Positions 1-8,060 of a DNA stretch of 40,777 nt are shown in pieces. The translations under genes and the position numbers were made by a program. Every line of letters starts with the position of its first letter. The first letter of the stretch is position 1. The notes beneath the pieces are model-generated. The model was not told the DNA's origin and searched no databases. It saw nothing but the letters and a program-made list of their open reading frames with translations. Source of the DNA: Hoylesella timonensis 4401737 = DSM 22865 = JCM 15640 (GTDB lineage Bacteria; Bacteroidota; Bacteroidia; Bacteroidales; Bacteroidaceae). The stretch covers positions 145,035 to 185,811 of the forward strand of contig NZ_HG417097.1 of NCBI RefSeq assembly GCF_000455445.1, given 5' to 3'.

Positions 1-344
1 AACAGTTTATCAAGATACAAGCCAAAGGTGAGTTGCTGAATATGCTCACGAATGGGTAAGACGGATGCCATGACCACATACCCACTCTCCATCAGCAAAT
101 AAGGTACGAAAATCCACTGTATATAACACAAGAACTGCGGAACAGGCTTCTGTACATGGAGCAGATAACCCGAAATAATAAGAAATCCAGGCATGTGGAA
201 TGTGTACACAAAAGCCTTGGCAACAGGATAACGATTGCCAATATAGACAAGATGAAAGACTATCATCAAGAGAATAAAGACACACTTGAGAAAATCTAAC
301 TCCAATATTCTTGCCTGAGGTTTTGTTGGAGGAGTTGTCACCAT
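1..344 (-). CDS. Acyltransferase-3 family membrane protein, N-terminal part (cut by window edge)
   Basis: The reverse strand from 344 stays open to the window edge and gives 114 residues. After a short Pro/Thr-rich head comes LELDFLKCVFILLMIVFHL, which resembles the first transmembrane segment of acyltransferase-3 proteins (R-x-x-x-L-D-xx-K/R followed by a membrane helix ending in FH). Further hydrophobic segments follow, including HMPGFLIISGYLL, the usual 'F-H-M-P-x-F-F-x-x-S-G-Y' element of this family. Such proteins acylate sugars or surface polymers in the inner membrane; the substrate cannot be told from this piece. The ATG at 344 is chosen because a promoter -7 box ends only about 6 bases upstream. 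Another short reading frame here (46-285, same strand) is a shadow. Confidence 0.8.
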   Translation of the reverse strand, partial: MVTTPPTKPQARILELDFLKCVFILLMIVFHLVYIGNRYPVAKAFVYTFHMPGFLIISGYLLHVQKPVPQFLCYIQWIFVPYLLMESGYVVMASVLPIREHIQQLTFGLYLDKL

Positions 345-349
345 CGGCA

Positions 350-380
350 CAAAAATACGAAAAAAGATTTAATTGTCAAC
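350..380 (-). promoter_or_regulatory. Bacteroidota promoter for the acyltransferase gene
   Basis: On the reverse strand a GTTG element (377-380) is followed after exactly 19 bases by TATTTTTG (350-357), matching the TTTG-N19-TAnnTTTG pattern with one mismatch. Transcription would start near 345, next to the ATG at 344, so the mRNA is probably leaderless or nearly so. It overlaps the promoter of rbfA on the other strand. Confidence 0.6.
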
Positions 381-397
381 TATTATAAGTATCTTTG
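367..397 (+). promoter_or_regulatory. Promoter for rbfA
   Basis: A TATCTTTG -7 box lies at 390-397. The upstream element at the expected 19-base spacing is only ATTT (367-370), so the -33 part is weak. Predicted start is near 403, giving a leader of about 35 bases before rbfA. It interleaves with the opposite-strand promoter at 350-380. Confidence 0.45.
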
Positions 398-436
398 TCT
401 TTCACTAAAATGATACACCCTTAAAATAGAAGTTTT

Positions 437-772
437 ATGCAAGAAACAAGACAAAACCGCATTGCAAGATTGCTTCAGAAAGAACTTGCTGTTATTTTTC
501 AGTCACAAACTCGAGCTACGCATGGTGTCATGGTAAGTGTTACCCGAGTACGTGTCAGTCCTGATTTGAGCGTTTGCACGGCTTATTTGAGTATCTTTCC
601 CTCCGAAAAAGGCGATGAAATCTTAGAAAATATCAATAAGAACAACAAATCCATACGTTATGAATTGGGTTCGAGAATGCGAAACCAACTGCGAATCATT
701 CCCGAATTGCGCTTTTTCATTGACGACAGTCTTGATTACATTGAGCATATCGATGAACTGTTGAAGAAGTAA
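437..772 (+). CDS. rbfA: 30S ribosome-binding factor A
   Basis: This 111-residue protein matches RbfA in length and layout. RbfA is a single KH-like domain that binds the immature 30S subunit and assists 16S 5'-end processing and cold adaptation. The N-terminal QETRQNRIARLLQKELAVIF helix, the VSVTRVRVSPDLSVCTAYLS strand pair and the C-terminal IPELRFFIDDSLDYIEHID are typical of the family. The gene is 38 bases ahead of the permease gene on the same strand, an arrangement I recall from other Bacteroidales, so the two are probably co-transcribed from the promoter near 390. No clear Shine-Dalgarno site precedes the ATG, as is normal in this phylum. Confidence 0.93.
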   Translation: MQETRQNRIARLLQKELAVIFQSQTRATHGVMVSVTRVRVSPDLSVCTAYLSIFPSEKGDEILENINKNNKSIRYELGSRMRNQLRIIPELRFFIDDSLDYIEHIDELLKK

Positions 773-810
773 ATCCGCAAAGTTTCACAAAATCAGTGAA
801 CAAGTAACGC

Positions 811-2049
811 ATGAATTTCCCTTTTTTCGTATCCCACCGCTACCTTTTCTCCAAGAAGAGTACCAACGCCATCAACGTTATTTCCATCATCTCTATGATA
901 GGCGTTGCCGTTGCCACCATGTCATTGGTCATCGTACTGAGTGTATTCAATGGATTTCACGACTTGGTTGCATCGTTTCTGACAAACTTTGATCCGCAAT
1001 TAGAGATTGTTCCAACACAAGGAAAATCGGCAGATGCACAAGACAAGCTGTTGAAACAGGTGAAACAACTAAAACAGGTTGCGGTATCCACCGAAAACGT
1101 TGAAGAAATGGCGATTGCTATGTATCAAGACAAGCAAGCCATGGTAACGATTAAGGGAGTAGAAGACAACTTTGACAGTTTAACCCATATTAAAGATATT
1201 CTGTATGGAGATGGAGAATATCAGCTACATGCTGGCAACTTAGAATATGGTGTTCTTGGCATCCGATTGGCACAATCATTGGATGTAGGAGCATCGTGGG
1301 ACGGCTTTATCAAGATTTATGCGCCCAAACGCATAGGTCAGTTGGATATGTCAAATCCCGGAGACGGATTTGTCGTTGATTCTCTTTTATCGCCAGGTGT
1401 GGTGTTCTCCGTAAATCAAGCCAAATACGATAAAGGGCATATCATTACCTCCATTGACTTTGCACGACAGCTGTTTGATATGAAAGGGCGAATTACTTCG
1501 TTGGAACTGAGACTAAAAGCGGGGAGCGACCTCAAGGAGACACAAAAGGAAATTCAACACATCGTAGGCGATAAATACAAGGTATTGGATCGCTTCGAAC
1601 AACAAGCAGACACCTTTAAGATTATGCAAATTGAGAAAATCATTGCCTATTTCTTCTTAACTTTTATTTTGGTCATTGCTTGTTTCAATATCATCGGTTC
1701 GCTTTCCATGCTCATGATTGATAAGAAAGAGGATGTGATAACATTGCAAAACTTAGGTGCCAGCAACCAGCAAATCACAAAAATATTCCTGTATGAAGGA
1801 CGCATGATAGCCGTCATCGGGGCTGTCGTTGGAATTGCCTTAGGACTATTACTGTGCTGGCTTCAACAAACTTTTGGATTGGTATCACTGGGTCATCAAG
1901 CAGGCAGTTTCGTTGTGAATGCCTATCCCGTGAGTGTACACTACTGGGATATTGCCTTTATCTTCCTAACCGTAATTATTGTGGGCTGGGCAGCTGTGTG
2001 GTATCCTGTGAGATATTTCAGTAAACGACTGCTCAACGCTAATCAATAA
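811..2049 (+). CDS. ABC transporter permease, LolC/LolE (FtsX/MacB) type
   Basis: The 412-residue protein has the LolC/E layout. There is one N-terminal membrane helix after a short cytoplasmic head (FVSHRYLFSKKSTNAINVISIISMIGVAVATMSLVIVLS, roughly residues 6-45), then a periplasmic MacB-like domain of about 230 residues. A C-terminal FtsX domain follows with three helices, starting near residue 275 and containing the coupling segment around DVITLQNLGAS. LolCE-type permeases use a LolD ATPase to release lipoproteins from the inner membrane; no ATPase gene is present here, so it would be encoded elsewhere. The exact substrate is inferred from family resemblance only. It follows rbfA in a likely operon. 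Confidence 0.85.
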   Translation: MNFPFFVSHRYLFSKKSTNAINVISIISMIGVAVATMSLVIVLSVFNGFHDLVASFLTNFDPQLEIVPTQGKSADAQDKLLKQVKQLKQVAVSTENVEEMAIAMYQDKQAMVTIKGVEDNFDSLTHIKDILYGDGEYQLHAGNLEYGVLGIRLAQSLDVGASWDGFIKIYAPKRIGQLDMSNPGDGFVVDSLLSPGVVFSVNQAKYDKGHIITSIDFARQLFDMKGRITSLELRLKAGSDLKETQKEIQHIVGDKYKVLDRFEQQADTFKIMQIEKIIAYFFLTFILVIACFNIIGSLSMLMIDKKEDVITLQNLGASNQQITKIFLYEGRMIAVIGAVVGIALGLLLCWLQQTFGLVSLGHQAGSFVVNAYPVSVHYWDIAFIFLTVIIVGWAAVWYPVRYFSKRLLNANQ

Positions 2050-2093
2050 AGCTAATTTATAGAACCAGCCTTTACTTCGTTCGCTTTCTGTTG

Positions 2094-2572
2094 TTTCATT
2101 TGTTGTAGTAACACGGACACTTCTATGATAGAATTGTGACTTCTACATTCTTATCTTTTGGGGACAAGACATTTGAGGTATTTGTCCTATTATTTTACCG
2201 AAAATCGACCATCTAAAATCTTCAAAATAGAAAAAATCAATAGGCAAACGACAAGCAAAAATCGTCTGATTTGAACAAAATAAATGCCTCTTCAAACTAA
2301 AACATAGACTTAACGGTCTTAGAAACACTCTTTAGAGGTGTTATTCACATGCTTCAACAGCATTAAAGCATGCAAATAAGAAGCTTATCTCATTGCTTTA
2401 GTCGAAAAATAATGGCAAAAAAGGGAATAAAAAGAGACACCTTAAGCATAACACCCTAAATAACAACACGTTATGAACCTCGCTCATAATTCGCGTATTT
2501 GCGACCAACTCTGCCGTTGGTTGTTTACACGCGAGTTTTGAGAGGGTCTTTGTAAAGAAAATTCAGCATTAA
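2094..2572 (+). repeat. Dispersed non-coding repeat, copy A
   Basis: This is one of three copies of the same element (the others are 11075-11552 and, inverted, 28657-29087). The core starts at TTTGTCCTATTATTTTACC (2181) and ends at AATTCAGCATTAA (2572), 392 bases; a less conserved 5' part begins at TTTCATTTGTTGTA (2094). Inside are a hairpin built on CATGCTT/AAGCATG (2347-2371), GTTATGA facing TCATAAT (about 2472-2492), and an ACCAAC/GTTGGT hairpin nested inside CGCGT/ACGCG (about 2493-2534). Apart from this element I see no gene in 2050-2702. Confidence 0.8.
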
Positions 2573-2657
2573 TTATTCTTCCATGCTGCGTATCACTAAC
2601 TTTACAAATGCCACCTTTTGGACCTTTTTCTTTGTAGAAATATCACGATATTGAGAA

Positions 2658-2689
2658 GGAGGTAAGCATTGCTATCAATACTTACCTCC
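2658..2689 (-). terminator. Hairpin after the broken secreted-protein gene
   Basis: GGAGGTAAG (2658-2666) pairs perfectly with CTTACCTCC (2681-2689). It lies 13 bases past the stop of the reverse-strand gene at 2703. There is no long T run, so it may be a weak terminator or a stabilising 3' hairpin. Confidence 0.5.
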
Positions 2690-2702
2690 TAACTTATAAA
2701 TG

Positions 2703-4721
2703 TTATCGCACCACTACTTTTTTACCTTTACAAAGATAGACTCCCTGTTGAAGTTCACTCGCATCCGTCTCTACATACTGTGCCATGCCATTGATGAGCG
2801 AGTCTGTGGCGGCAAGGTTGCCGTGTCGTACCTTTACCGAACCGAGCTTGAAGCCCTTCTCGGGCTTCATTTGCACGGTGAAAGACTGTCCGTATGGCAC
2901 CTTGATGCCATCGACAGGTTGTCCTTCGAACGTCAATTGTCCCCCATCGAGTGGCTGTTTCCAATTGAAATAACCATTCTTGTTCTTGTCCACATACACA
3001 AGGGTCTGCATCCAACTGCCACTTTAGTTGACACCAAGGGCTACTTGTGTGCCAGCTGATGCCACTAAAACGTGCTGCGTCAAATTGTGGTACACGTTTT
3101 TAGGGTTGTCGATATTTACTTCCTGCTGATTCAGAAGCACAGCGTTAAGCCTTCTGGAAGCGTGCTTGTTGGGTTGGTTCTTGTCAAAACCAATGCTGTA
3201 GAAATCGTTTGCTTCTGGAGAACCAATGCTTACAAACAATCCTTCTACCACAACATCACCGTCAATAAGCTCAGCAGGTAAGGTATAACTATCATTTTCG
3301 TTGAACGACGACTTCTTCACAATCACATCACGATATTGAGCTACGCCATGGATAAGGCTATCGCCTTGCAGATTGTAGCCATGTCTGACGCGTATTCCTT
3401 TGTAGGTAAACCCGTTCTCGGGGCGCATCTTAATGGTTACTGGTTTACCAAATGGCACTTGTTTATCGAGAAAATTGCCGTCTACATCGAGCACGTCGCC
3501 ATTACGCTGTGCATTGGTGATGCGCACTTGGTCACGGTGAACATTGAGTCGGATGTCGGCAATAGCCCCACCATTATTGATAATGTGATTGGAAGAGGCT
3601 ATATTTCCGCCCGCATCTATACAGTTCCAGTCAACCTTGTAACGCATACGGTAGAATCCTGGCTGCATATCGGCAGGCAAGGTGAATGCTGGTGGGTTGA
3701 GAATATTGCGGTCATTGCCAGAAATAGCTTGTCCTAAAGAATTGAACCCTTGCGAATCGTCTTTGGGATTTTGTGCATAAAAGGAATAAGTCACCACGTC
3801 GCTGCCCTGTACAGGCTTTCCGTCGGCTGCCAAATTCGTATCAAATCGCCCGTCCCTGCCATAGTCTAAGTAAACATATCCGTGCATCCAAGTGCCGTTG
3901 TATTTGAAAGCAGGCTGAAGAGTTTCGCCTGCTTTGGCGATGAAATCAACATGGTCTATAGAACTGTAGACAGGCGTTTGCTTGGTGATACTGCCAGCCA
4001 CCGTTGCTTCCTTGCCGTTGAGCGAAATGCTAAGCAGTCCTCTGTTGGTACGAGTGTAATGAGCTTCCTTGTCAATGTTCAACGGATAGTCTTCACGCTG
4101 GGTTTGCGTGGTGGGCTTGTCGTTCACCGCAATGCAGTCGATGTACACAGCAAAGTCTTCGGTGAGCATGTGTGGAGACTCATTGTCGGGTACTACAACG
4201 AGCGAATGCACGTCCACTCCCTCCGCTCCTTTGATAGGAAACACGGCATCTACCCATTGGTCAGGTTCAACTTTGTTGGTAGACAGCACCCAAAACTGTT
4301 CCGTCTCCTTTGATTGGTCGTTGCGCTCAACGCGTTTACCCAAGCCAATGAGCATCACTCGACCAGCCACAGGCTTGTGTAGCATGACGTGAACGTACTG
4401 CAAAGTAGGCTTGAGTTTCAACGGTTGTTGAAGATCGATGCGTGCTCCGAAGGTGTTAGAAGCGAATCGAGAACGTTGAAAAGCCAAGACTTTGGCTGAT
4501 GGATTGGGGGCTGCGCCTAATATCTCATCCGTCTCAGTGTGCGGGTTGGCGATGATACCGACATTACCTTGCAGTTTTCCTGTGCGGAAAGGCGAGTGTT
4601 CCCATGTGTCATAAACGCCGATTGACTTGTAGTCTTGTTGCTCAAACCCTATAGACTGAGCCGTTGTTGTGAGTGGGAATAATATCCCAGCCATTATTAT
4701 AAGGTGTTTGATGGTTTTCAT
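2703..4721 (-). pseudogene. Secreted protein with GEVED-like domains, interrupted by an in-frame TAA
   Basis: The frame runs from ATG at 4721 (signal peptide MKTIKHLIIMAGILFPLTTTAQ) for 565 residues to a TAA at 3024-3026. The same frame then continues for 106 residues to the stop at 2703. The part after the stop resembles the part before it: GTWMHGYVYLDYGRDG in the first half aligns with GSWMQTLVYVDKNKNG just after the TAA, and the stop falls where the first copy has Tyr. This suggests a single nonsense change from a TAT/TAC codon in a roughly 672-residue ancestor. The lost tail ends in GVYLCKGKKVVVR, similar to Bacteroidota secretion or surface-sorting tails. It sits 60 bases after a GH29 gene and was probably co-transcribed with it; its function is unknown, though a carbohydrate-related accessory role is plausible. 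It may still make a truncated 565-residue product. Confidence 0.75.
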
Positions 4722-4781
4722 ATATTGTGTTTGATGTTTTCGTTATCTATTGTTTTCATTGTTTCCAAACTGCCTTGAGCA

Positions 4782-6302
4782 CTAAAATACACTCACTGTG
4801 TGCAGAGTTGGGCACGCCTTGGCGTCGTCAATGACAATTCTCAGAGCCTTGACTTTGTAACCTGTGCCGTAACTCTGGACTGTGGAACCGTTGAGAGGAA
4901 CAATGCGTTTATATCCTACCGTGGTGGTTGTAACACCCTGTGCCACGGGCTTAAAGGTTTGGCCATCCTCGGAAATCTCTAAATGGAATTTGCGAATACG
5001 CTGTCCCAAACGAATATACTCCATGAGGGAAACATATCTAATGGTTTGTGGTTGGTTCCATGTCAGGGTGATAGTACCCTTTGTCACACCGTCACTGGCA
5101 GCCCAATAGGTATCTTTGTTCGCATCTGTCATATTGCTTGGCTTATAATCTCTGTTTGCACCATTACCGCGCTGATCGGTGACTGTGACGGTTGCCAAGC
5201 GCGCAAGGTCGTTTCCGAGTCTTTTTCTAAGTAGATCGCCTGACGCCTTCAATGCCTTCACCGTAGCGTCGGGCAACAGTCCACGCTTATCGGGAGGACA
5301 GTTAAGTATCAGGGTGGAGTTGCGTCCCATAGTCTCAAGATACATTTGGAAAGTACGTTCAGCATTCATGGGGCGTTCACCTTCGTGCCAAAACCATCCC
5401 TTGTCGGTGAACTTGGCATCACTCTCTCCAGGGAACCATATCCACCCGTTCTCCGTTCCATACATACCATTCCCCTCGGGAGCATATCCTCTGTCCTCGG
5501 GACTCCAGTTGGTTTCTCCAGCCCATCCTTGTTCATTGCCTATCCATCGAGCTTCTCCACCAACTCCCCAGAGGATAATGTCGGGACAAACTTTATGTAT
5601 AGAATCACGCAGATTGGGCACATCATAGTAAGTATCTCGGTCTACACTAACGGTTTCGTTGCGCCCCCCGTAATAGCCATCGCCACCATTGGCACCATCG
5701 AACCACATCTCAAACTGGTCGGTACCATACTGCGCCAGCTCTGCACACTGTCTAAGGAACACCTCGCTAACGTATCTCGGCGTGCCATAGAGTCCAGAAT
5801 TTCGATCCCATGGTGATACATAAAAGCCATATTTCATATCCAACACCTTGGCAGCAGCCGCAAACGACTGTGGAAGATTAAGCGATCTACCATTCTCGTT
5901 GCCCGCACGGACAACGCTGTGCTTAGTGGTTTCTGTGGGCCACAAGCAGAACCCGTCGTGGTGTTTCACCACAGCGATACCGCCTGTCATACCCGCATCA
6001 CGCACTGCCTCAAGCCACTGACGCGGATCGGGCTTGCCAGTAGGTGCAAAAAGGCTCTCGGCTTCGTTGCCTTTTCCCCACTCCATATTGGTATATGTGT
6101 TCATACCATAGTGGAAAAAGGCATAATACTCGGTTTCCTGCCATTTCATTTGTCGCTCTGTTGGCAATGGAAATACGGGGGCAGGTTCGTTATCGAGATT
6201 GGATAACGACTGCTGTACCAGCCGGAACGATGACTCCGACTGTGCTTGCACGGTCATGAACGCTGCGGTCATGGCCAGTGTCAGTAAGTAGTTTTTCTTC
6301 AT
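4782..6302 (-). CDS. Exported alpha-L-fucosidase, GH29 (subfamily B-like) with C-terminal F5/8 type C domain
   Basis: I place the start at 6302, giving 506 residues that begin with the signal peptide MKKNYLLTLAMTAAFMTVQAQ; the frame is open further upstream but that part looks untranslated. The GH29 core follows: YYAFFHYGMNTYTNMEWG, VKHHDGFCLWPTE, YGFYVSPWDRN and the likely nucleophile Asp in QFEMWFDGANGG, then RNSTLILNCPPDKRGLLP. The last ~130 residues (from about GNGANRDYKPSNMTDANKDT) look like a discoidin/F5-8 carbohydrate-binding domain. GH29 enzymes remove alpha-fucose from glycans, and B-type members usually prefer alpha-1,3/1,4 links on branched structures. The role in host-glycan use is inferred. 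It is followed after 60 bases by the interrupted secreted-protein gene. Confidence 0.88.
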   Translation of the reverse strand: MKKNYLLTLAMTAAFMTVQAQSESSFRLVQQSLSNLDNEPAPVFPLPTERQMKWQETEYYAFFHYGMNTYTNMEWGKGNEAESLFAPTGKPDPRQWLEAVRDAGMTGGIAVVKHHDGFCLWPTETTKHSVVRAGNENGRSLNLPQSFAAAAKVLDMKYGFYVSPWDRNSGLYGTPRYVSEVFLRQCAELAQYGTDQFEMWFDGANGGDGYYGGRNETVSVDRDTYYDVPNLRDSIHKVCPDIILWGVGGEARWIGNEQGWAGETNWSPEDRGYAPEGNGMYGTENGWIWFPGESDAKFTDKGWFWHEGERPMNAERTFQMYLETMGRNSTLILNCPPDKRGLLPDATVKALKASGDLLRKRLGNDLARLATVTVTDQRGNGANRDYKPSNMTDANKDTYWAASDGVTKGTITLTWNQPQTIRYVSLMEYIRLGQRIRKFHLEISEDGQTFKPVAQGVTTTTVGYKRIVPLNGSTVQSYGTGYKVKALRIVIDDAKACPTLHTVSVF

Positions 6303-6421
6303 AAAAATACGTTGCGACAGGTCTCTCATTGCCGTAAAGAACAATTAAGCGACCCTTAGCCGCATCATGGAGTTAATAAATATTATAGCTATTAAATGAT
6401 TGCTTATGTTGGTTAGTTCTA

Positions 6422-6429
6422 CAAAATTA
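6422..6429 (-). promoter_or_regulatory. Likely -7 box for the GH29 gene
   Basis: The reverse strand reads TAATTTTG here, matching TAnnTTTG. No good TTTG lies exactly 19-20 bases upstream; the nearest (6452-6455) is 22 away. A start near 6417 would leave a leader of about 115 bases. Confidence 0.4.
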
Positions 6430-6574
6430 CAAAAAAGTTTTAGTTTTGAAACAAAATTCAATTGTTTGTGAGCAAAAAGACATGAATAATGCATACACAT
6501 TCGTCATTTATCTCAGATTTTGTCGTTTGTTGCGAATACAGAGGAGGAAGCACCAGCCTTGCTTGACAGCACCT

Positions 6575-6610
6575 AAAAAAGCCTGTACACTTTTTGTAGT
6601 ATACAGGCTT
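6575..6610 (-). terminator. Rho-independent terminator of the frd operon
   Basis: Read on the reverse strand, AAGCCTGTA and TACAGGCTT form a stem around an A-rich loop, followed directly by a T run (the aaaaaa at 6575-6580). It is about 150 bases beyond the frdB stop. The rest of 6430-6760 shows no convincing gene. Confidence 0.75.
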
Positions 6611-6760
6611 GAATCATATGGACAGACGACAAATCCTCACGTCTTGACGCAAATTAACTGCGATACAACGCCACAAGAGTCATCGCTCTATCCTTTTCCG
6701 ATGCGCATGGTACAAAAAACCAGCGATGTTCTCGGATGTCAAATTTAGTCACAAAAGCGA

Positions 6761-7519
6761 TTAGTCCTTAAGCTTTGCCGTAATGAACTCGCGGTTGAGG
6801 CGAGCAATATTTGCAATTGACTCATTCTTTGGACACACTGCTTCGCACGCTCTGGTGTTGGTACAGTTACCAAATCCTAATTCATCCATCTTCAGAACCA
6901 TGGCTTTGGCACGCTTGGCAGCCTCAGGACGACCTTGTGGCAACAATGCCAACTGACTAACTTTGGAGCTCACAAAGAGCATCGCAGAGCCGTTTTTGCA
7001 TGCTGCAACGCAAGCACCGCAACCGATGCAGGTAGCACAGTCCATCGCCTCGTCGGCATTTTCCTTCGGTATTAGGATCGCATTAGCATCTTGTGCCTGT
7101 CCTGTACGAATGGTGTTGTAACCTCCAGCTGCAATAATTTTGTCGAAAGCTGCACGGTCTACCATACAGTCTTTGATGACAGGGAAGCCTGCTGAACGCC
7201 AAGGTTCTACAGTAATGACATCTCCATCGTTGAAACGACGCATGTATAACTGGCAGGTTGTTGCTCCACGCTCTGTCTTTCCGTGTGGCACTCCATTGAT
7301 ATAGAGTGAGCACATACCGCAGATACCTTCACGACAATCGTGATCGAAAACAAACGGTTCTTTACCATCCTCTATGAGTTCCTCATTGAGGATGTCAAGC
7401 ATTTCGAGGAAAGAAGTATCGTCTGGGATATTCTTCATCTCGTGAGTGTCAAAATGTCCCTTGTCTTTAGGACCGTTCTGACGCCAAAATTTAATTGTAA
7501 AACTTATATTTTTTGACAT
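6761..7519 (-). CDS. frdB: Fumarate reductase/succinate dehydrogenase iron-sulfur subunit
   Basis: The 252-residue protein carries all three cluster motifs of the family. These are the [2Fe-2S] set CREGICGMC with a later Cys in TTCQLYMRRF, the [4Fe-4S] set CATCIGCGACVAAC, and the [3Fe-4S]/[4Fe-4S] partner Cys in CTNTRACEAVCP. FrdB passes electrons between the flavin of FrdA and quinone at FrdC on the inner face of the membrane. It is the last gene of frdC-frdA-frdB, but here it is separated from frdA by 541 bases containing an unrelated small gene. No Shine-Dalgarno site is visible before the ATG; an A-rich repeat ends only 8 bases upstream. Direction of the reaction cannot be read from sequence; fumarate reduction is usual in fermenting Prevotella. 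Confidence 0.95.
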   Translation of the reverse strand: MSKNISFTIKFWRQNGPKDKGHFDTHEMKNIPDDTSFLEMLDILNEELIEDGKEPFVFDHDCREGICGMCSLYINGVPHGKTERGATTCQLYMRRFNDGDVITVEPWRSAGFPVIKDCMVDRAAFDKIIAAGGYNTIRTGQAQDANAILIPKENADEAMDCATCIGCGACVAACKNGSAMLFVSSKVSQLALLPQGRPEAAKRAKAMVLKMDELGFGNCTNTRACEAVCPKNESIANIARLNREFITAKLKD

Positions 7520-7526
7520 GGTGTAT

Positions 7527-7574
7527 TGAGTTTATGAGTTTATGAGTTTGTGAGTTTTTAAGTTTTTTCAGTTC
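7527..7574 (+). repeat. Inverted A/T-rich repeat, frdB side of the IVP cassette
   Basis: The stretch consists of imperfect 8-base units of the type TGAGTTTA, ending in GAGTTTTTAAGTTTTTTCAG. Its reverse complement resembles 8018-8056 (shared AAACTTAAAAACT core), so the two bracket the four-helix-bundle gene in inverted orientation. Confidence 0.65.
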
Positions 7575-7615
7575 CTTCTTTTACTGACTTGCACCGTGAA
7601 ACCTATCTAAAAAGG

Positions 7616-7972
7616 TTACTTGTACTTTTCTGTATAAATTAAAGACTTGAGCATTTTTGAAACTTCATCTACTAAGTTTATCAGCTCTTGACAAGCATTT
7701 GTTGTAACGAAAGCTAAATCTTTAGATAAGATGAGCTGCGTTTCCAACTCGTTGCACGAACCCAATGATATGTACAAAAATCGTATATGCTCATTGTTTG
7801 TCTCTCTGCCATAACCCTCCGATATATTTGAAGGTATGGAAACGGCACATCGACGCATTTGACTAACAAGTCCAAATCGCTCTTCTTGAGGATAAGAAGC
7901 AGTTAACTCATAAACCTTACGAGTAAGATTCATGCTCTTTTGCCAAACGGATAAATCTCGAAAAGTGCCCAT
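7616..7972 (-). CDS. Four-helix-bundle protein of the 23S rRNA intervening-sequence (S23/IVP) family
   Basis: The 118-residue protein begins FRDLSVWQKSMNLTRKVYEL and has LVSQMRRCAVSIPSNISEGYGR, followed by helix-forming sequence with FLYISLGSCNELETQLIL. This is the typical signature of the TIGR02436-type family, first described in intervening sequences of 23S rRNA and also found as free-standing genes in Bacteroidota. The members form homopentameric four-helix bundles of unknown role; they are related to the Avd accessory protein of diversity-generating retroelements. Here the gene lies in the same direction between frdA and frdB and is bracketed by inverted A-rich repeats, so it looks like an inserted cassette, transcribed with the operon. 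No reverse transcriptase or rRNA is nearby. Confidence 0.88.
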   Translation of the reverse strand: MGTFRDLSVWQKSMNLTRKVYELTASYPQEERFGLVSQMRRCAVSIPSNISEGYGRETNNEHIRFLYISLGSCNELETQLILSKDLAFVTTNACQELINLVDEVSKMLKSLIYTEKYK

Positions 7973-8017
7973 CTTAATGCTTTACTTCGTCAATTACAGG
8001 GTTGATAAGCCAGTGGA

Positions 8018-8056
8018 GAAACTCAAAAACTTAAAAACTAAGAGACTCAAAAACTA
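8018..8056 (+). repeat. Inverted A/T-rich repeat, frdA side of the IVP cassette
   Basis: It contains two ACTCAAAAACT units around AAAACTTAAAAACTA. It is the inverted partner of 7527-7574 and ends 4 bases from the frdA stop codon (8061-8063). Together the two repeats and the small gene fill nearly the whole frdA-frdB gap. Confidence 0.65.
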
Positions 8057-8060
8057 ACGA

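Noticed and set aside
46..285. 79-residue reverse-strand frame
   Set aside because: It overlaps, in another frame, the acyltransferase frame that has family motifs and a promoter; its own residues make no sense as a protein.
6446..6748. 100-residue forward frame
   Set aside because: It covers the frd terminator hairpin in reverse and the gap before the GH29 gene; low-complexity and without motifs.
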